64,000 nt of DNA from Salvator merianae (taxonomy: Eukaryota > Chordata > Lepidosauria > Squamata > Teiidae): contig QVOM02000116.1 in NCBI GenBank assembly GCA_003586115.2, forward strand, positions 45,671,692-45,735,691. The letters are read 5' to 3'. The notes below the pieces were generated by a model. The model did no database searches and had not been told where the DNA came from. It saw only the letters and a program-made list of their open reading frames with translations. The position numbers were made by a program, and so were the translations under genes. Shown here one piece after another: positions 1 through 11,205 of this stretch (positions within the stretch are counted from its first letter, which is position 1; every line of letters begins with the position of its first letter).

Positions 1-264
1 CGGGTCGAGGAGCGCGATCCCCGCCGGGCGGGCCGGGGCGAGGAGCGCGGGCACCGCCGGGCGGGCCGGGGCGAGGAGCGAGGCCGCCGCCGGGCAGGTC
101 GGGTCGAGGAGCGCGATCCCCGCCGGGCGGGCCGGGGCGACGAGCGAGGGCGCCGCCGGGCGGGCCGGGGCGAGGAGCGAGGCCGGCGCCGGGCGGGTCG
201 GGTCGATGAGCGCGATCCCCGCCGGGCGGGCCAGGGCGAGGAGCGAGGCCGCTGCTGGCCGGGG
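1..264. repeat. GC-rich 33-bp minisatellite with a 99-bp higher-order period
   Basis: Eight consecutive 33-bp units begin at 1, 34, 67, 100, 133, 166, 199 and 232. Units 1, 4 and 7 are a distinct type (…GCGCGATCCCCGCC…), so the array has a 3 x 33 = 99-bp higher-order period. The unit length is a multiple of three, so one + frame stays open through the array and on to the TAG at 417. It encodes an 11-residue Arg/Glu-rich repeat with no start codon in view. The array is cut by the left window edge. I read it as non-coding satellite-like DNA. Confidence 0.9.
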
Positions 265-280
265 CAACGAACGGGGCATG

Positions 281-420
281 CGCGCTCGCTGGCCCCGCCC
301 ACACGCATGCGCAGTCGCTGGCCCCGCCCACATGCATGTGCAGTCGCTGGCCCCGCCTACGCGCATGCGCAGTCGCTAGCCCCGCCCACACGCATGCGCA
401 GTCGCTGGCCCCGCCCCTAG
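281..420. repeat. 29-bp tandem array with NRF1-like and GC-box motifs
   Basis: The core CGCTGGCCCCGCCC (one copy reads CGCTAGCC) recurs at 287, 316, 345, 374 and 403, exactly 29 bp apart. Most units also carry GCATGCGCAG. The array directly follows the 33-bp minisatellite and shares its high GC and CpG content. Everything after about 485 is AT-rich, so the boundary is sharp. Confidence 0.9.
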
Positions 421-440
421 CCCCGGGCGTCAAAATGGCG
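281..440. promoter_or_regulatory. Candidate CpG promoter-like cluster (NRF1, GC box, YY1-like)
   Basis: The 29-bp units juxtapose the palindromic NRF1-type core GCGCATGCGC (best copy near 361-370) with CCCCGCCC, the reverse-strand Sp1/KLF GC box. AAAATGGCG near 432 matches the YY1 promoter motif. Such clusters are typical of TATA-less CpG promoters. No transcript or first exon is recognisable on either side, so function is inferred from motifs only. The block may instead be part of a transposable element. Confidence 0.35.
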
Positions 441-462
441 AGTAGCCCCGGGTGGCAAAGCG

Positions 463-478
463 GCTCGCTACGCCACTG
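463..478. mobile_element. Possible DNA-transposon terminus closing the GC-rich block
   Basis: GCTCGCTACGCCACTG reads on the other strand as CAGTGGCGTAGCGAGC. That form resembles a terminal inverted repeat starting CAGTGGCGTAGC, seen in vertebrate DNA transposons. If real, the GC-rich array belongs to a transposon whose other end is left of the window. The matching end and target duplication cannot be seen. Confidence 0.35.
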
Positions 479-484
479 CCCCTA

Positions 485-1575
485 GTACTGAATTTGCTTT
501 TCTCATTGTTTTTTCCCCTTCTGTAATACTATCCACAATAACATTTGAATTGAACTCATACAAGCCAAGAAACATATATGCAAGCCTTTAGTGCACTTAA
601 TGTCTTCTGCTTCATTGAATTTAACCAAGATAAACCAAACAACACATTAAAAGGAGGTCACTAACTATTTGCTGAATTAGAACTAATATACATTGCCTTA
701 ACTTAATATTTTATTTAATATTTAATATTTAAATATGATTTTACCATTTAGTCAAGTTTGCAGCAGTCTTATGCAGGCTTCAGAGGTGTCAGATATATGT
801 TCTAAAGTATTTGTGCAAAGTCATGCTTCACACTCACGGCATGCCTCCTCATTTGGGATTGGGGCCTGCTGGTCCACCCAGAAGTCCCCATTAAACATGA
901 CTACCGGCAATCCTCCCTGATCGGGATCATACTCTGTGTAAAACAGACGGTGTGTTCCAGCAATGTGTGTGTGGCCACATAGATCCCCACTAATCTGCAG
1001 ATCTATGTGGTCTAGAACTTTACTAAGGGGGCCCTTAATTCTGAGCCTTACTAAGGGGGGGTGTAGTTAGGCGTGTCCACATTGTGCCATGGCAGAAATG
1101 AAATAGATGTCATCCCTACCCTTCCAATGCAGACAGTGCCTTGCATCTTATCCTGGAACAGAGTGGACAGAGATAGTTGGACCACTCCAGGCAAGGTGAG
1201 TGTGGCAACGTCTATAATATGAGCACCCATGTCCTAATTACATAGAGATGCTATAGACTGAAGATTAGGTCTTGAGTGTTCAAGACATGTATGGTCATCC
1301 ACTGACCTATAGCAGGATAATTCAAGATATAGCCTGCTAAATGTTGAAGGACTACAAGCCTCATGTTGGGTGCACTGCAAGCACCCAAGGGATTTACTGT
1401 TTCTGATAACCTGCACATGGCAAGCACTTGCAGAAGCAAATGGCTATTTGCTACTGGCTTCTGAAGTATTGCACGTGCAGTAAATCAGGCTTTGAAGTGA
1501 TGCAGAGGTAAGGATTCCTAGACACATTAGTTCTTAGATTGTATGTGGATATGAGATTATGAGATGGCATCACCT
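485..1575. other. AT-rich sequence, no gene recognised
   Basis: Ordinary AT-rich DNA without a convincing coding exon. The only local structure noted is a short inverted repeat, CCACATAGATC near 973 and GATCTATGTGG near 1001. Confidence 0.6.
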
Positions 1576-1579
1576 AAGT

Positions 1580-1900
1580 TTTCCACTGATCCTCTCCCTC
1601 AAAACACAAGAAATGTCTTGCTGCATCAAATCCAGTGGTCCATCTCATCCAGCAGTCTGTTCTCAAAGAGGCAACCAGCTGTATATGGAATCCCACAAGC
1701 AGGACATAATTACAAATCTTGCCCTGCTCATAACTCCCAGATGCTGGCATCTGAGGAAGATTGTCTGTTCTGTCATGCCTTGTATACTGGTATGTAGCCC
1801 TTGCAAGATAGCTCTGAGAGAAGGTGTCCCTCAGGCTGAAAAAGATTCTCAGCTCCTTACTGAGAACATGAGATAGAGCAGAGGGGGATGCCTAATCTCC
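1580..1900 (-). mobile_element. Degenerate CR1-type LINE 3' fragment
   Basis: The phrase GTGGTCCATCTCATCCAGCAG followed by 'TCTGTTCTCAAAGAGGCAACC' is the antisense form of the conserved CR1 3' region; clearer copies lie at 38463 and 52461. Short open frames here are relics. Confidence 0.6.
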
Positions 1901-2113
1901 TTGCTATCATCTTGTGAAAAAATTGTTTTCACAAGTTGGTTAGGGGGCTAAGGGAGAAGGGGAGAAGAAATCCATCATATTTAACTGCATCTGTGCTATG
2001 ATAGGATAGCCCTTTCGGTAGTAAATGTGGTAACCTATTTTAAGTTTGAACTTAGACTGAGGCTGCATCTAGATGGCCAAACAAGGCCACTTATGAAGAA
2101 CTCCTGAGACATA

Positions 2114-2568
2114 GGGTCTTTTCACACTTTCCACCTTAGAGTGGGATCATTATCCCTTCTAAAATGGAACGGTCCTCGTGGTGTGGTGGCCATTCACACT
2201 GCGAGGGCTGGAACAGCCTGGAAATGGGCTTCCAGCATTTGCAGTGTGCATGTTGGCTGCCCAGCATGACAGTGGCTGTGGAAATGTCTGGCCACTGCCA
2301 TAGCGACTGAGGATGTGGTGGATGAGTGCACAGCCATAGCCATGACATGGCCTGCAGCATTTGCACCCGGAAAGAGGTGCAAATGTTGTGAGCTGGGCGC
2401 AGTCCAGCTGTTCTCGGTACAGCTGTGGACAGTGTTTTAGTTGTCCACAGCTAGTAGCAATCGGGAACATCTGCAGATGTTCCCAATTGCTAGGGCCTCT
2501 GCAAAATGCAGAAGCACTGTGCTAGTGAGTGTCTGGATGCTCACTAGCACTGAAGTGCGAACAGGCCC
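2114..2568. mobile_element. MITE, TTTTCACACTTTCC-end family, copy 1
   Basis: It begins GGTCTTTTCACACTTTCC and ends AAGTGCGAACAGGCCC, which are imperfect inverted termini. It shares the internal block CCATAGCGACTGAGGATGTG with the element at 10849 and a related block with 21407. It has no coding capacity. No unambiguous target duplication was seen. Confidence 0.65.
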
Positions 2569-4125
2569 GTGGTAACTGCATGTTGTTGTTCCCATCAAAC
2601 CTACAGACAATTCCAAAGGTAGGAAAACTGCCCTCTGATGCACCCTGCCAGTAAACTTTGGCAAAGAACTCTGAGGGCAGTTTTCACCCTCTTGCACCCT
2701 CCCCTCACCATCACAAAGAGGTGGTGCCCAGGAGGATTGTCTTGGACATTTTCTACCCTGTGTGATTAAGAAAACAGAAAATGGCTGACTTCGGCCATTT
2801 TCTAATCATCTAATCAGGCCAGATGGAAACCCTGAAGCCAGTGAATTTTGATCTTCATCTTCAAAGGCTACAAACCCGGCAGGCACTGACTGTATATACA
2901 GCAGGCCTCCTGGCCCAGTGGGAGATTGGATCCTGCCCCTAAGACAGACAATTTGCTGGCCGTGAACATGCTGCCTAACTGAGGTCTTGGTACACATTTT
3001 AATACTGTGATTTTCTAACTAGTGCAGAATTAGAATCTGCTAGGTATGGGATTGCTTAAGTCCCCAGATCATGCTCTTTGGTCAGGCCAAAAGCACTTAC
3101 ATTGTACTGGACAAAAGGGGTTTGTAGAACTACAGAGTGGCTAGACAGCATGATTGAGGACCATGGATTTTTGTGTACTCAAGTTGATGGATGGAGGTGA
3201 CGTTAGCCAAGAGTCTACCCTGATGTTAAATATTAGCTGGGCTGTACCTAGTTATTGTGCTGGGCATGTGCACAAGAGAATACCAGTTCTGTTACTTCTT
3301 AGCAACTGGCAGGCAGCCACTTTGGGTGATTCTGAACTGACCAGTATAGTAGACCTGCCAGTGACAGGACCTCTCTTAGACTACACCAGCATGAGGGAGG
3401 CTCCTGATACACTTGCTGGTTTGGTATACTGGCCAGAGTGGAATGACCCTTCACCTGCTTCACCATGGGTGTCTGAAGCTCCCACCTCAAGCTGACAGCA
3501 GCAGAGCCATAGTGGGTGACAATTCAGGGTATGGCAACATTGGGAACCCACTCCAGCTACTAGAGTCAGAGCCTCTGCAGAAGTTGCAGTGTGTGTGTGT
3601 ATCATAGCCACTATCACTGCATAGTGGAATGCTTGCTAGGCCACCCTGTTTTACCTGTCAGGTCCAGAAGCAGGTTTCCATTGCACTCTATCTACTCCTC
3701 TATGCCTGACTCTGTGCACCAATGGCAGGGATTTGGCTTTGGGGACAAGAAATGCTTTAGATACATTAAATAAACAAAGAAGAAGCATATTCCATTTCTA
3801 TTTTCTATTTGCTTCTTGCTTCTTGCTTTCCTACTCCCATTTGTGCGGCGTGGGAAAACTTTCATGAGTAAACACACAGGACTGAACCTTTCATATGACA
3901 AAACTGAGGGAGATAAATGAATATTGTTGCCATGTAGTGTAAGTATTGCTCTCACTTAGCCGTCCCTCTGATCATGCTGAAATGTTGTCCACCCACTCCC
4001 TCTAATCTCACCCTTAAACTTCTGCTTGGATATTTATTTGGCTCATATGCCGTGGATTTCAAACAACTCAGTGTGGTCTACAAGTTAGACAATAACAGAA
4101 ACAACAATAAATAAACATTTTTGGT
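2569..4125. other. No gene recognised
   Basis: No exon with recognisable protein content was found. A MITE-like phrase (AAAATGGCTGACTTCGGCC near 2776) links it to elements at 6940 and 23020. A short TG run lies at about 3590. The remainder is unassigned. Confidence 0.5.
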
Positions 4126-4130
4126 TACTC

Positions 4131-4560
4131 TGTTGTTGTTCTTTAGTCATGTCCAACTACTTGTGACCCCATGGACTACAGCACACAGACCCCTCTATCC
4201 TCTGCTGCCTCCCAAAGATTGCCCAAGCTCATATTTATAGCTTCCATCTCATTCATTGCCATCTCTTTCTTTTGACTTCAATCATTCCCAGCATCAGAGT
4301 CTTTTCTAGTGGATCTTGTCTTCTCATTATGTGGCCAAAGTATCTCAGGATTTGTCCTTCCAATGAGAAAGTCAAGGTTGATTTCCTTCACTATTGACTG
4401 ATTTGATCTCCTTGCAGTCCAAGGGACTCTCAAAAGTCTTCTCCAGCACCACAGTTCAAAATCATTGATTCCTTACGGTCCAACTCTCACAACCATACAT
4501 TATTGCTGGGAAAATAATAACTTTGACCACACTGACATTTGTCGTTCATCCTCTTAAACA
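4131..4560 (-). mobile_element. BovB (RTE) LINE 3' ORF2 fragment, copy 1
   Basis: The + strand reads TCATGTCCAACTACTTGTGA, then CCATGGACTACAGC, then GTCCTTCCAATGAGAAAGTC and TCCAAGGGACTCTCAAAAGT. This is the antisense of the BovB reverse-transcriptase C-terminal region, so the element points left. It is degenerate and 5'-truncated. BovB is shared by squamates and ruminants. Confidence 0.85.
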
Positions 4561-4619
4561 TTTCCGAAGTCACTGATAAAGAAGTACATTTTTAGAGATC
4601 TTTTGCTTGATGCTACTGA

Positions 4620-4715
4620 GGGAGGAACCAGGATCTCAGTTGGAAGAGATTTCCAAACAGAAAAGGCCGCCACAAAAAAGACTCTTTTCCTGGGCCTTGT
4701 TCCTGGCCCGGAATG
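4620..4715 (-). mobile_element. L2-type LINE fragment
   Basis: Reads as 'gagggaggaaccaggatc…aaaggccgccacaaaaaag', a diverged antisense copy of the block seen at 13410-13470. Confidence 0.4.
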
Positions 4716-4719
4716 TTAA

Positions 4720-5436
4720 GAACTAAAGAATGAGCCAAGGGCACAAGATGGCTGCTAGTTGGGCAGGAGTTGGGCTGCTAGTTGGTCTCTCATCACCTCC
4801 CAGAGGTGTAAGTGGTCAGTGCTGCTTGTCCTGGGGCCACCCTGCATGTGCAAGTGCACATACAACCCCTTCTCAGGAGCATCTCACACAGGTCTTGCTG
4901 CAAAAACAAGGAAGGAAGAAGTGCAGATCTAAGCTCTGATGAATCTACCTTGGAAGCCTAAGCACTGCCCTGTGCCAGGTGTCAGTTTGAATGACACTGA
5001 AATATTCATTTTCATAATGTAAGGAGGGGAATGCCCCACTGCTATATGCTGATTCCATGCAATTTTGAATTCTGTTAAGACGCAGTGCCACTGCAAACTT
5101 CTGGCAACCTTCTCTGAACAGCTACGTAATGAGAAAAGCTCCTTGGTGATGGCTGTGCCCTAAAGAGAGCTCCCTGGCAGACAAGAAAAAGCACTGGAAT
5201 CTTGATGACCTATTTTAGTATTCCTGCAAGGTGTAGCTTGTCTTTCCATTTTTAAAATAGATGTAGCTTTTTTGTTCCAGTCGCATCCCACTCCTGTTAA
5301 ATGGGCTCCTGCAATTATGCTGAGAAAGGACAACAAGAGACGAGTCTCTACTTGGAATGGTCAGGGCTGGAAGAGTTATCCCTCCAAGGTGAGCCGATGG
5401 TGATGACATTCATGGGACTGGGAATGGTAAGGATTG
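4720..5436. other. No gene recognised
   Basis: No repeat or exon could be identified with confidence. Open frames here are short and show no recognisable domains. Confidence 0.45.
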
Positions 5437-5439
5437 GAC

Positions 5440-5525
5440 CCATGGCCCATCTAGTCCAGCAGTCTGCTCTCACAGTGGCCAGCCAGCTCAGCACTGGGCA
5501 TTTGGTTTATGTTCTGATTCAACAA
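5440..5525 (-). mobile_element. CR1 3' fragment
   Basis: CCCATCTAGTCCAGCAGTCT followed by GCTCTCACAGTGGCCAGCCA is the antisense CR1 3' signature. The fragment is short and abuts the SINE that follows. Confidence 0.7.
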
Positions 5526-5536
5526 ATGTTGGAATA

Positions 5537-5795
5537 TTGAGCCTTGTGATTAGCGTGTCAGACTCTTGTCTGGAACTCCCAGTTCAAGTCTGCACGCTGC
5601 ATGAAGCCAAGTGGGTGACCTTGGGCTCATCACAGCTCTGATCTGAGTTCTCACAGCTCCACCTACAGCTCCACTCACAAGGTGTCTGTTGTGGGGAGAA
5701 TAACAGAAGGCTTGTCAGCTGCTTTGAGTCCCCTCAGGGTGAAAAAAGCAGGGTACAAAAACCAGCTCTTCTCCTTCTCCTTCTCCTTCTCCTCC
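5537..5795 (+). mobile_element. tRNA-derived SINE with (CTTCTC)n tail
   Basis: An RNA polymerase III A-box-like TGATTAGCGTGTCAG is followed by the B-box-like AGTTCAAGTC. The body contains GTGACCTTGGGCTCATCACA, and the tail GCTGCTTTGAGTCCCCTC leads into a TTCTCC repeat. The last part matches the tail of the SINEs at 19471 and 27903, but the head differs, so this is a separate subfamily. Confidence 0.75.
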
Positions 5796-8327
5796 TATAA
5801 ACTTTACTAAAGGATTTCTCTCCTGCCTTTTCAAACCCAAAGCCAGCAACGAAATAGGTAGCATACACAGACAAACATGACACACATGCATGTAAATCCT
5901 CCTCCTGTTGCAGAAGTTCATTTGACTATCAACTTTGGGTCTGGAAGCTGACTTCTGTAACAGATTTCTGAAGCAGGATCTGGGAACGAATACTGTGTCC
6001 TACCCTTCAACAGCAACCCTTGGATCTCCACTGGAAGGCATGGGGAACACCTTGATTGGTTTTATCCCCTTGAACTGAAGTTTGGTCTTCTGTGGATCAA
6101 AGCGTAGTCCAGGGAGAACAAAGCAAGGATTCTGAGCATTTTTGCATAGTGTGGCACTAGCCCAGGACAGAAGCCACAGAACTTTTGTTCGACAGCTTTG
6201 AATCCTCAGAGGCAATAAGGCACTGACTGTGTGAACTGCATGCCTCCTGCCCTGCAGTGGGATCAGAGCCACCTCCTTGGGAGATGGCCTTTTTAACAGC
6301 CAGCTGGATACAGCCTGTGTATAGAACATACTGAGCTTTACGTTGTTCCAAGGTTTGCAGGTTTAAAGGCCTGCTCATATGGAGTGTGATTGGTGCAAAA
6401 TTTGTGTGACCTAGTAAGCACCTCACACGCCCAGTAGAGGCAAAAAAAAAAAGAACTCCCTTGGGAGAGTTACCATGGAACTTTGAGCGGGAGGGGCAAG
6501 GAAGTGTGTGAGAAAGACTTATGGAGAGGCAGACCTCTTTGTGTATCTAAATATACATGTACTTACTTCAGGACATCACACTGCAAAATATGAGACAGTC
6601 GGGTTGAAAGGGGTTCAAGGAAGGGGATGGAAAAGAGGACAAAACTAGAAGATGCTTTTCTCAGTCACAATGCATGTCTCTGAATGGTTTTTAAAAGAAA
6701 GTAAGTCCTTACCTGAAACGACCAAGTTGTAATTTTCAGAGGAACCACACAATGTTATTATAGCACCATGGGGCAGGGACCACTTTTGCTAGATCACTTT
6801 AGCAGCAAAGCTACAGGAAGTAGTCTAACAGCACCTCCTACTACTCTGTCACTCACTCTCGCCTTTAGTCCTCAACATGTGTGCATGTGTGCATTGCTTT
6901 CTTCAGGTCAATTATCACAGCCGTGTTGTCTGGGACACAGAAAATGGCTAACTTCTATGGACATTTCCTGTGCTTTGAAAACATCCTTGGCTGGAAACAT
7001 CGAAGCCAGGGAATGAAAGTTCCTTAGCTGCAATGTTTGTGTGGCCAGATTGTAGCAGGTGTGCAAACAGCTTGCTGGCTGCTTTATGAAGAGCTCTACA
7101 TTAATAGTCTTCTTCACAACAGGAACTACCATCAAGCAGATCCTGCCTTTGTTAATGAAACCAGCTCCTCTTATGTTCTTAATCAAGTAGAGGCTGCCAT
7201 TTTCCCACTAAATCTTCCGTGCTCTCCCCATATTAGAGATGCTTGATATGACTAGCTATAATATCATTTGTTGTGAAACTCCAAAGATTAGAATACCATC
7301 CCATGCTCTTCCTGCACATTGAGTGCACTCTGAGGGGGCAGCATCATGCAGACTGTGCAGCCTCATGGTGCATTCAAAGCATTGTGTGGATTCAGCCTAG
7401 ATTATGCAAGGGAGCATTCAGCTTAGTGCTTTGCCATAACTGTGACCAGGCTTTGTTCACATGCTTTATCATATTGCTCTAGTCTTATCCTTGGTAGAAC
7501 ACAATAATTTTTCAGCTAAATAGTTTACATTTTTGCAGTTGCACATTGAAACTTGTTTGGTATCTTACTGTTAGGATTTGAGCAGTGGCAATCTGCAACA
7601 CAGGAGCTGGAATGCCTGTTGAGGAGGGTAAGACACTGACAAGCCCTCCTTGAGCTGCATTTTGATCTGCAATGGATCACAAGATAGTTTGGGGAGATTG
7701 GGGGCAAGACTTCAGTCCATATCTCCCCCTCTTTCCCTTTGCCCCTCTGATTCCATTTTCCAAGTGCTGCTGACTTTGAGCCAAGTGGGTGCAGCCTATG
7801 ATAAAATTTAAGACTCTTAACCACCCAGTTATGGGTGGTGAGTAATAGCAGGAAATCAATTTCATTCACATCACTGCTTCACTTTATTTAGTCAGTGCTG
7901 GAATTTTACAGTGTGGTACCTTGCAGGATCTACAGCATCCGTTAAGGATTTTAAATAAGAACCTTAAAAATGAAGCAAAGCACTCCTTTATGTATAATTG
8001 AAAGTGTGTGAACAGGAGCAAATGGAAAAAAGGATGCCTGCCTACATCTTGAGTGAAATGCATATCAATTTTTAATTCACCAAAATAGCTTAACTAACAA
8101 GATACATGCCTTTTAAAGCAATGTACCCATGTTACTTTGAGCTAGTGTACCACAGCAACTAAGATGCTAAGTTACAAAACAGGTCCCCAATCTAATATTG
8201 CTTGGCCAATAAATAACTATGGCAGCTTCCATGTGCCAGCTGCCTCTAGGGAATTTTGTGTCCGCTCACCAGAATGGGCCCCCAGGACACGGTCTCCTGG
8301 GGAATACCTTGGCTACACAATGCTAGT
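5796..8327. other. Repeat-poor stretch with one MITE core, no gene
   Basis: The only assigned sequence is a MITE-like block at about 6935-7030: AAAATGGCTAACTTCTATGG, then CTGTGCTTTGAAAACATCC, then the palindromic GGGAATGAAAGTTCC at 7009-7023. It is shared with 23020 and 29940. The rest shows no exon structure. Confidence 0.5.
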
Positions 8328-8335
8328 GACTGGCA

Positions 8336-8628
8336 TAGAGATGTGCAAAAGCGCTTTTCCGTTCGCAAATTCGATCGAATATATAGCATTTGCGGATATT
8401 CGCATCGAATTGAAAATGCTGTATTTTCACGTTTCGACGAGCGAAATGAACCCTTTGCATTTTTGCTATGTTTTCCCCCATGAACAAGACATTTTCATGG
8501 GGAAAAACATAGTAAAAACTGCAAAAATGAATTGCGATTTGGAATTGCGATTCACTGCTGAAGTGAAAATACAGGTTTTTGCTTTGACAGTGAACCAAAA
8601 ATGTGAATTTTGTTTGTGCACACCCCTA
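8336..8628. mobile_element. hAT-type foldback MITE with 8-bp target duplication
   Basis: The element starts TAGAGATGTGCAAAA and ends TTGTGCACACCCCTA, inverted termini of the form TAGRGRTGTGCA. It is flanked by GACTGGCA (8328-8335) and GACTGGCT (8629-8636), an 8-bp duplication with one mismatch, as hAT transposases make. The middle is a hairpin: TTTGCATTTTTGCTATGTTT pairs with AAACATAGTAAAAACTGCAA around 8455-8527. The long open frames on both strands here are a by-product of this structure. Confidence 0.88.
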
Positions 8629-8689
8629 GACTGGCTTGGTCCCCAGCACAAAAATGTCTCTGGGGAGTGTATCAAAGGGAAATTACTTT

Positions 8690-8990
8690 AAAGTGGTCTC
8701 CTGAGCCTTCCCCACAGTATACTGGTCCAGCCACAAGGATGGCTGGACCGGTTGACTGGCACAAGCAGCCTAGTACTATTTTGCAGGGACCCCCGACACA
8801 GTCCTGGTAATGGGCCGTATCCCACACACTGCAGTGAACCCCTGCTTTTGCAACTTCAGTGGCCAGGGAACCTTTGTTCCCAGCTTCTGGAGTTGGGCCA
8901 GGATGGCCTGGGATGGAGCAAGTATCTCCTGACATAGGCTCCCAGCTGCTGCTCTGGACTAGGCCAAGATTGATCAGTGCAGAAGCAGCC
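8690..8990. mobile_element. MITE-like fragment with shared core motif
   Basis: It contains the short hairpin GGTCCAGCCA/TGGCTGGACC (8723-8748) and the recurring core GGAACCTTTGTTCCCAG (8867-8883). Termini were not located. Confidence 0.45.
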
Positions 8991-9733
8991 TAAGAAACTT
9001 CAGGTGAGCTGCTTGCTCTCAGCTTTAGCCCATCATGCACAATATGGAGAAAGAGAAATACTTTAAATGGATGCTGTAAGGATGACAAGTAGAGTCACAT
9101 GAAGCATTCTGGAAGTATTATACTAAAGCATCAATTTATGAGCCAAGGTTTGGAGTATTTTTTTTTCTTTTAAATTTAAAAGCTCCTGCAGAGAGATCTA
9201 TTCATTTTTATTGAAGGAGAGATGCTGGAATAGGATATGTTACGTTTTGGCTCTGTTTCCTTGATCTAGCTTTTTTGGTTTAGAGATCATCACGACAGCT
9301 GCTGAAATCACGTTTGGGATCATTAGGAAGGGACTGAAAATAAAATTGCTGGATATCCTGTGCGATTTATACTAATCTGCAGTGGAACTGCACTTGGAGT
9401 ACTGTATGCAGGTCATACCAAGAGCTAAAGGATGAGCAACAGAACCCTTTCTGCTTTTGAAATTCTACTTGTAAAGGGTAAATGGTTATGTCTGGTTGGT
9501 GATAGTCATAGCAACGTTTGTACTTTTGCAGGGAGGTCCGGTTCTATAAGGAAGACATTATTGGAAGCTGTAAAATGTTTGTATTTACTTTCTGTAGTGG
9601 ATTGGGTTTATGTGGAGGTCTTAGTTCAATTCTGGGGATGCTTCTAAAAGAAAGCAACAGCAACCCCAAGCAGGAAGCAGTACAACAGATGAACAGAATG
9701 GTCTTAGCAAAGAAAGCTGTACAGTTGTGTCAC
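8991..9733. other. No gene recognised
   Basis: Unassigned sequence. Short open frames near 9430-9730 have no recognisable domain or convincing splice sites. Confidence 0.45.
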
Positions 9734-9736
9734 TAG

Positions 9737-10125
9737 GGGCATTTCCGTACTTTGTGGGCTGTTTTAGCCCATGTAGTGTGGTCTAGTGAGCACAGGCCAT
9801 GCTGGGGCAGGTCAGAAGTAGCCCACTTCAAGGGCTGTCTGCATTCGTGCCCAGGGAGGTCTCCAGAGTACTCCAGAGTATTCCAGCCTAGGGGGCTTGC
9901 TTTGTGCACGTCCTTTATATTCCAGAAGACAGAATCTGGTCTGGTTGTGAACAGGACTGCAATATGACACCATTTTGGTGCTGTACCCTAATCTAACACT
10001 TTGTTCTGTGCAGCCAAAGCAGTCTAAAGGGGGGGGGGGAGGCATCCACAATTCCACAATACATGCAGAAAAGTGGGCCTTGGATTGGAATATATTCCAA
10101 TCCAAGGCCCAGTGCAGAAAGGGCC
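9737..10125. mobile_element. MITE ending in a 36-bp perfect palindrome
   Basis: It starts GGGCATTTCCGTAC after TAG and ends AGTGCAGAAAGGGCC before TTG. The termini belong to the GGSCCTTTYYGCACTT group. Next to the right end, 10075-10110 is a perfect 36-bp palindrome whose half begins GGGCCTTGGATTGGAATA. Confidence 0.6.
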
Positions 10126-10169
10126 TTGGAATCATAAGATAACAGAAGAATATGAGAAATACTCTGTTG

Positions 10170-10848
10170 AATCATACCTGTGGTTCTTCAAGTCTAGCAG
10201 CCTGCTCTCACAGGAGTATCCAGGTGCATATGAAAGCCAACAAGCTCAATTGGAAGACATCTTGGCCTTTACCTCAGCTATTGCTAATTGATTTTTTGCT
10301 TCATCCAGAAAAAGGGGGAAAAAAGAATACGTGTACAGTTTCTATAAGTCAGGAAAGACATCAGGCCTCAGAAAAGAGTAATCAAAATACCTTAATGTGA
10401 GTTAATGATGCTTAGGATATTTTTATTTTTTAAAAATGATAAGTAACCTGTGGGGGACAGGACAAAGGCAAGACCTGCATAGTGACTTTATGGTGCTTTA
10501 AATGTGCCATGAGCAAACTGTCCTCACGCACTGAGGTTTTGGCACATTTGATGGGCACGCAAGTTCTTTGTGGCTCCCTCAAGCCTCTTTGGTGAGGGAA
10601 AGCACTGAGGCTGGCCAGCTTGGATGCCTGTCAAAGGACCTTTCTGCACTTATCTTTATTCTAAAGCATGGTCCTCTTTTGGGCTTCTTGCAGGACATGG
10701 TGCAGCCTCCATCGGGTATGCTCTGTCTGTACAAGATGGAGTGTATTCCAGATCAGGAAACCCAAAATGGCCTTCTGGTCCACTTCTGAGGCTTGCTGTG
10801 CTGCTGAAATGGGTTCCCTGAGGGCTCTGAAGCCAGAAACTTGAGGTC
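10170..10848. other. Unassigned, with a diverged CR1-like and MITE-like phrase
   Basis: GCAGCCTGCTCTCACAGGAG near 10197 resembles antisense CR1. CTTTCTGCACTTATCTTTATTC near 10640 resembles the MITE terminus. No exon was found. Confidence 0.35.
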
Positions 10849-11205
10849 TTTTCACACTTTCCACCTTGGAATGTTCGTATCTGAACATTCCAAGGTGGAA
10901 CAGTCCCTGCGGTGCAGTGGCCATTTACACTATGAAGGCTAGAACAATCTGGAAATGGATTTCCAGCACTCACAGTGCAAATGCTGGCTGCCCTGCCATG
11001 ACAGCAGCTGGGAAAACATTTGACTGCTGCCATGGCGACTGAGGATGTGGTGCACGACTTTGCAACTGCAGCCAAGCTGCTCCATGCCACAGTCTGCAGG
11101 AAGTAGGTGCCAATGCTGCATACTGGGAGAAGTCCAGCTGCTCCAGATCAGCTCACTGGTTAGTGTAGAAACTCCCAAAGGCTCTGAACATGTAATGGAA
11201 ACAAG
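10849..11205. mobile_element. MITE, TTTTCACACTTTCC-end family, copy 2
   Basis: The left end GGTCTTTTCACACTTTCC is identical to that at 2114, and the next bases carry the inverted motif GGAATGTTCG/GAACATTCC. The interior shares CCATGGCGACTGAGGATGTG. The right end is degraded near 11205. Confidence 0.65.

Noticed and set aside
1..480. CRISPR-like array (33- and 29-bp units)
   Set aside because: Units are contiguous tandem repeats with no unique spacers, in a vertebrate genome.
8164..8691. 175-residue open frame
   Set aside because: It is mostly covered by a hAT foldback element with clear 8-bp duplication, and the opposite strand is open too. No domain is recognisable.
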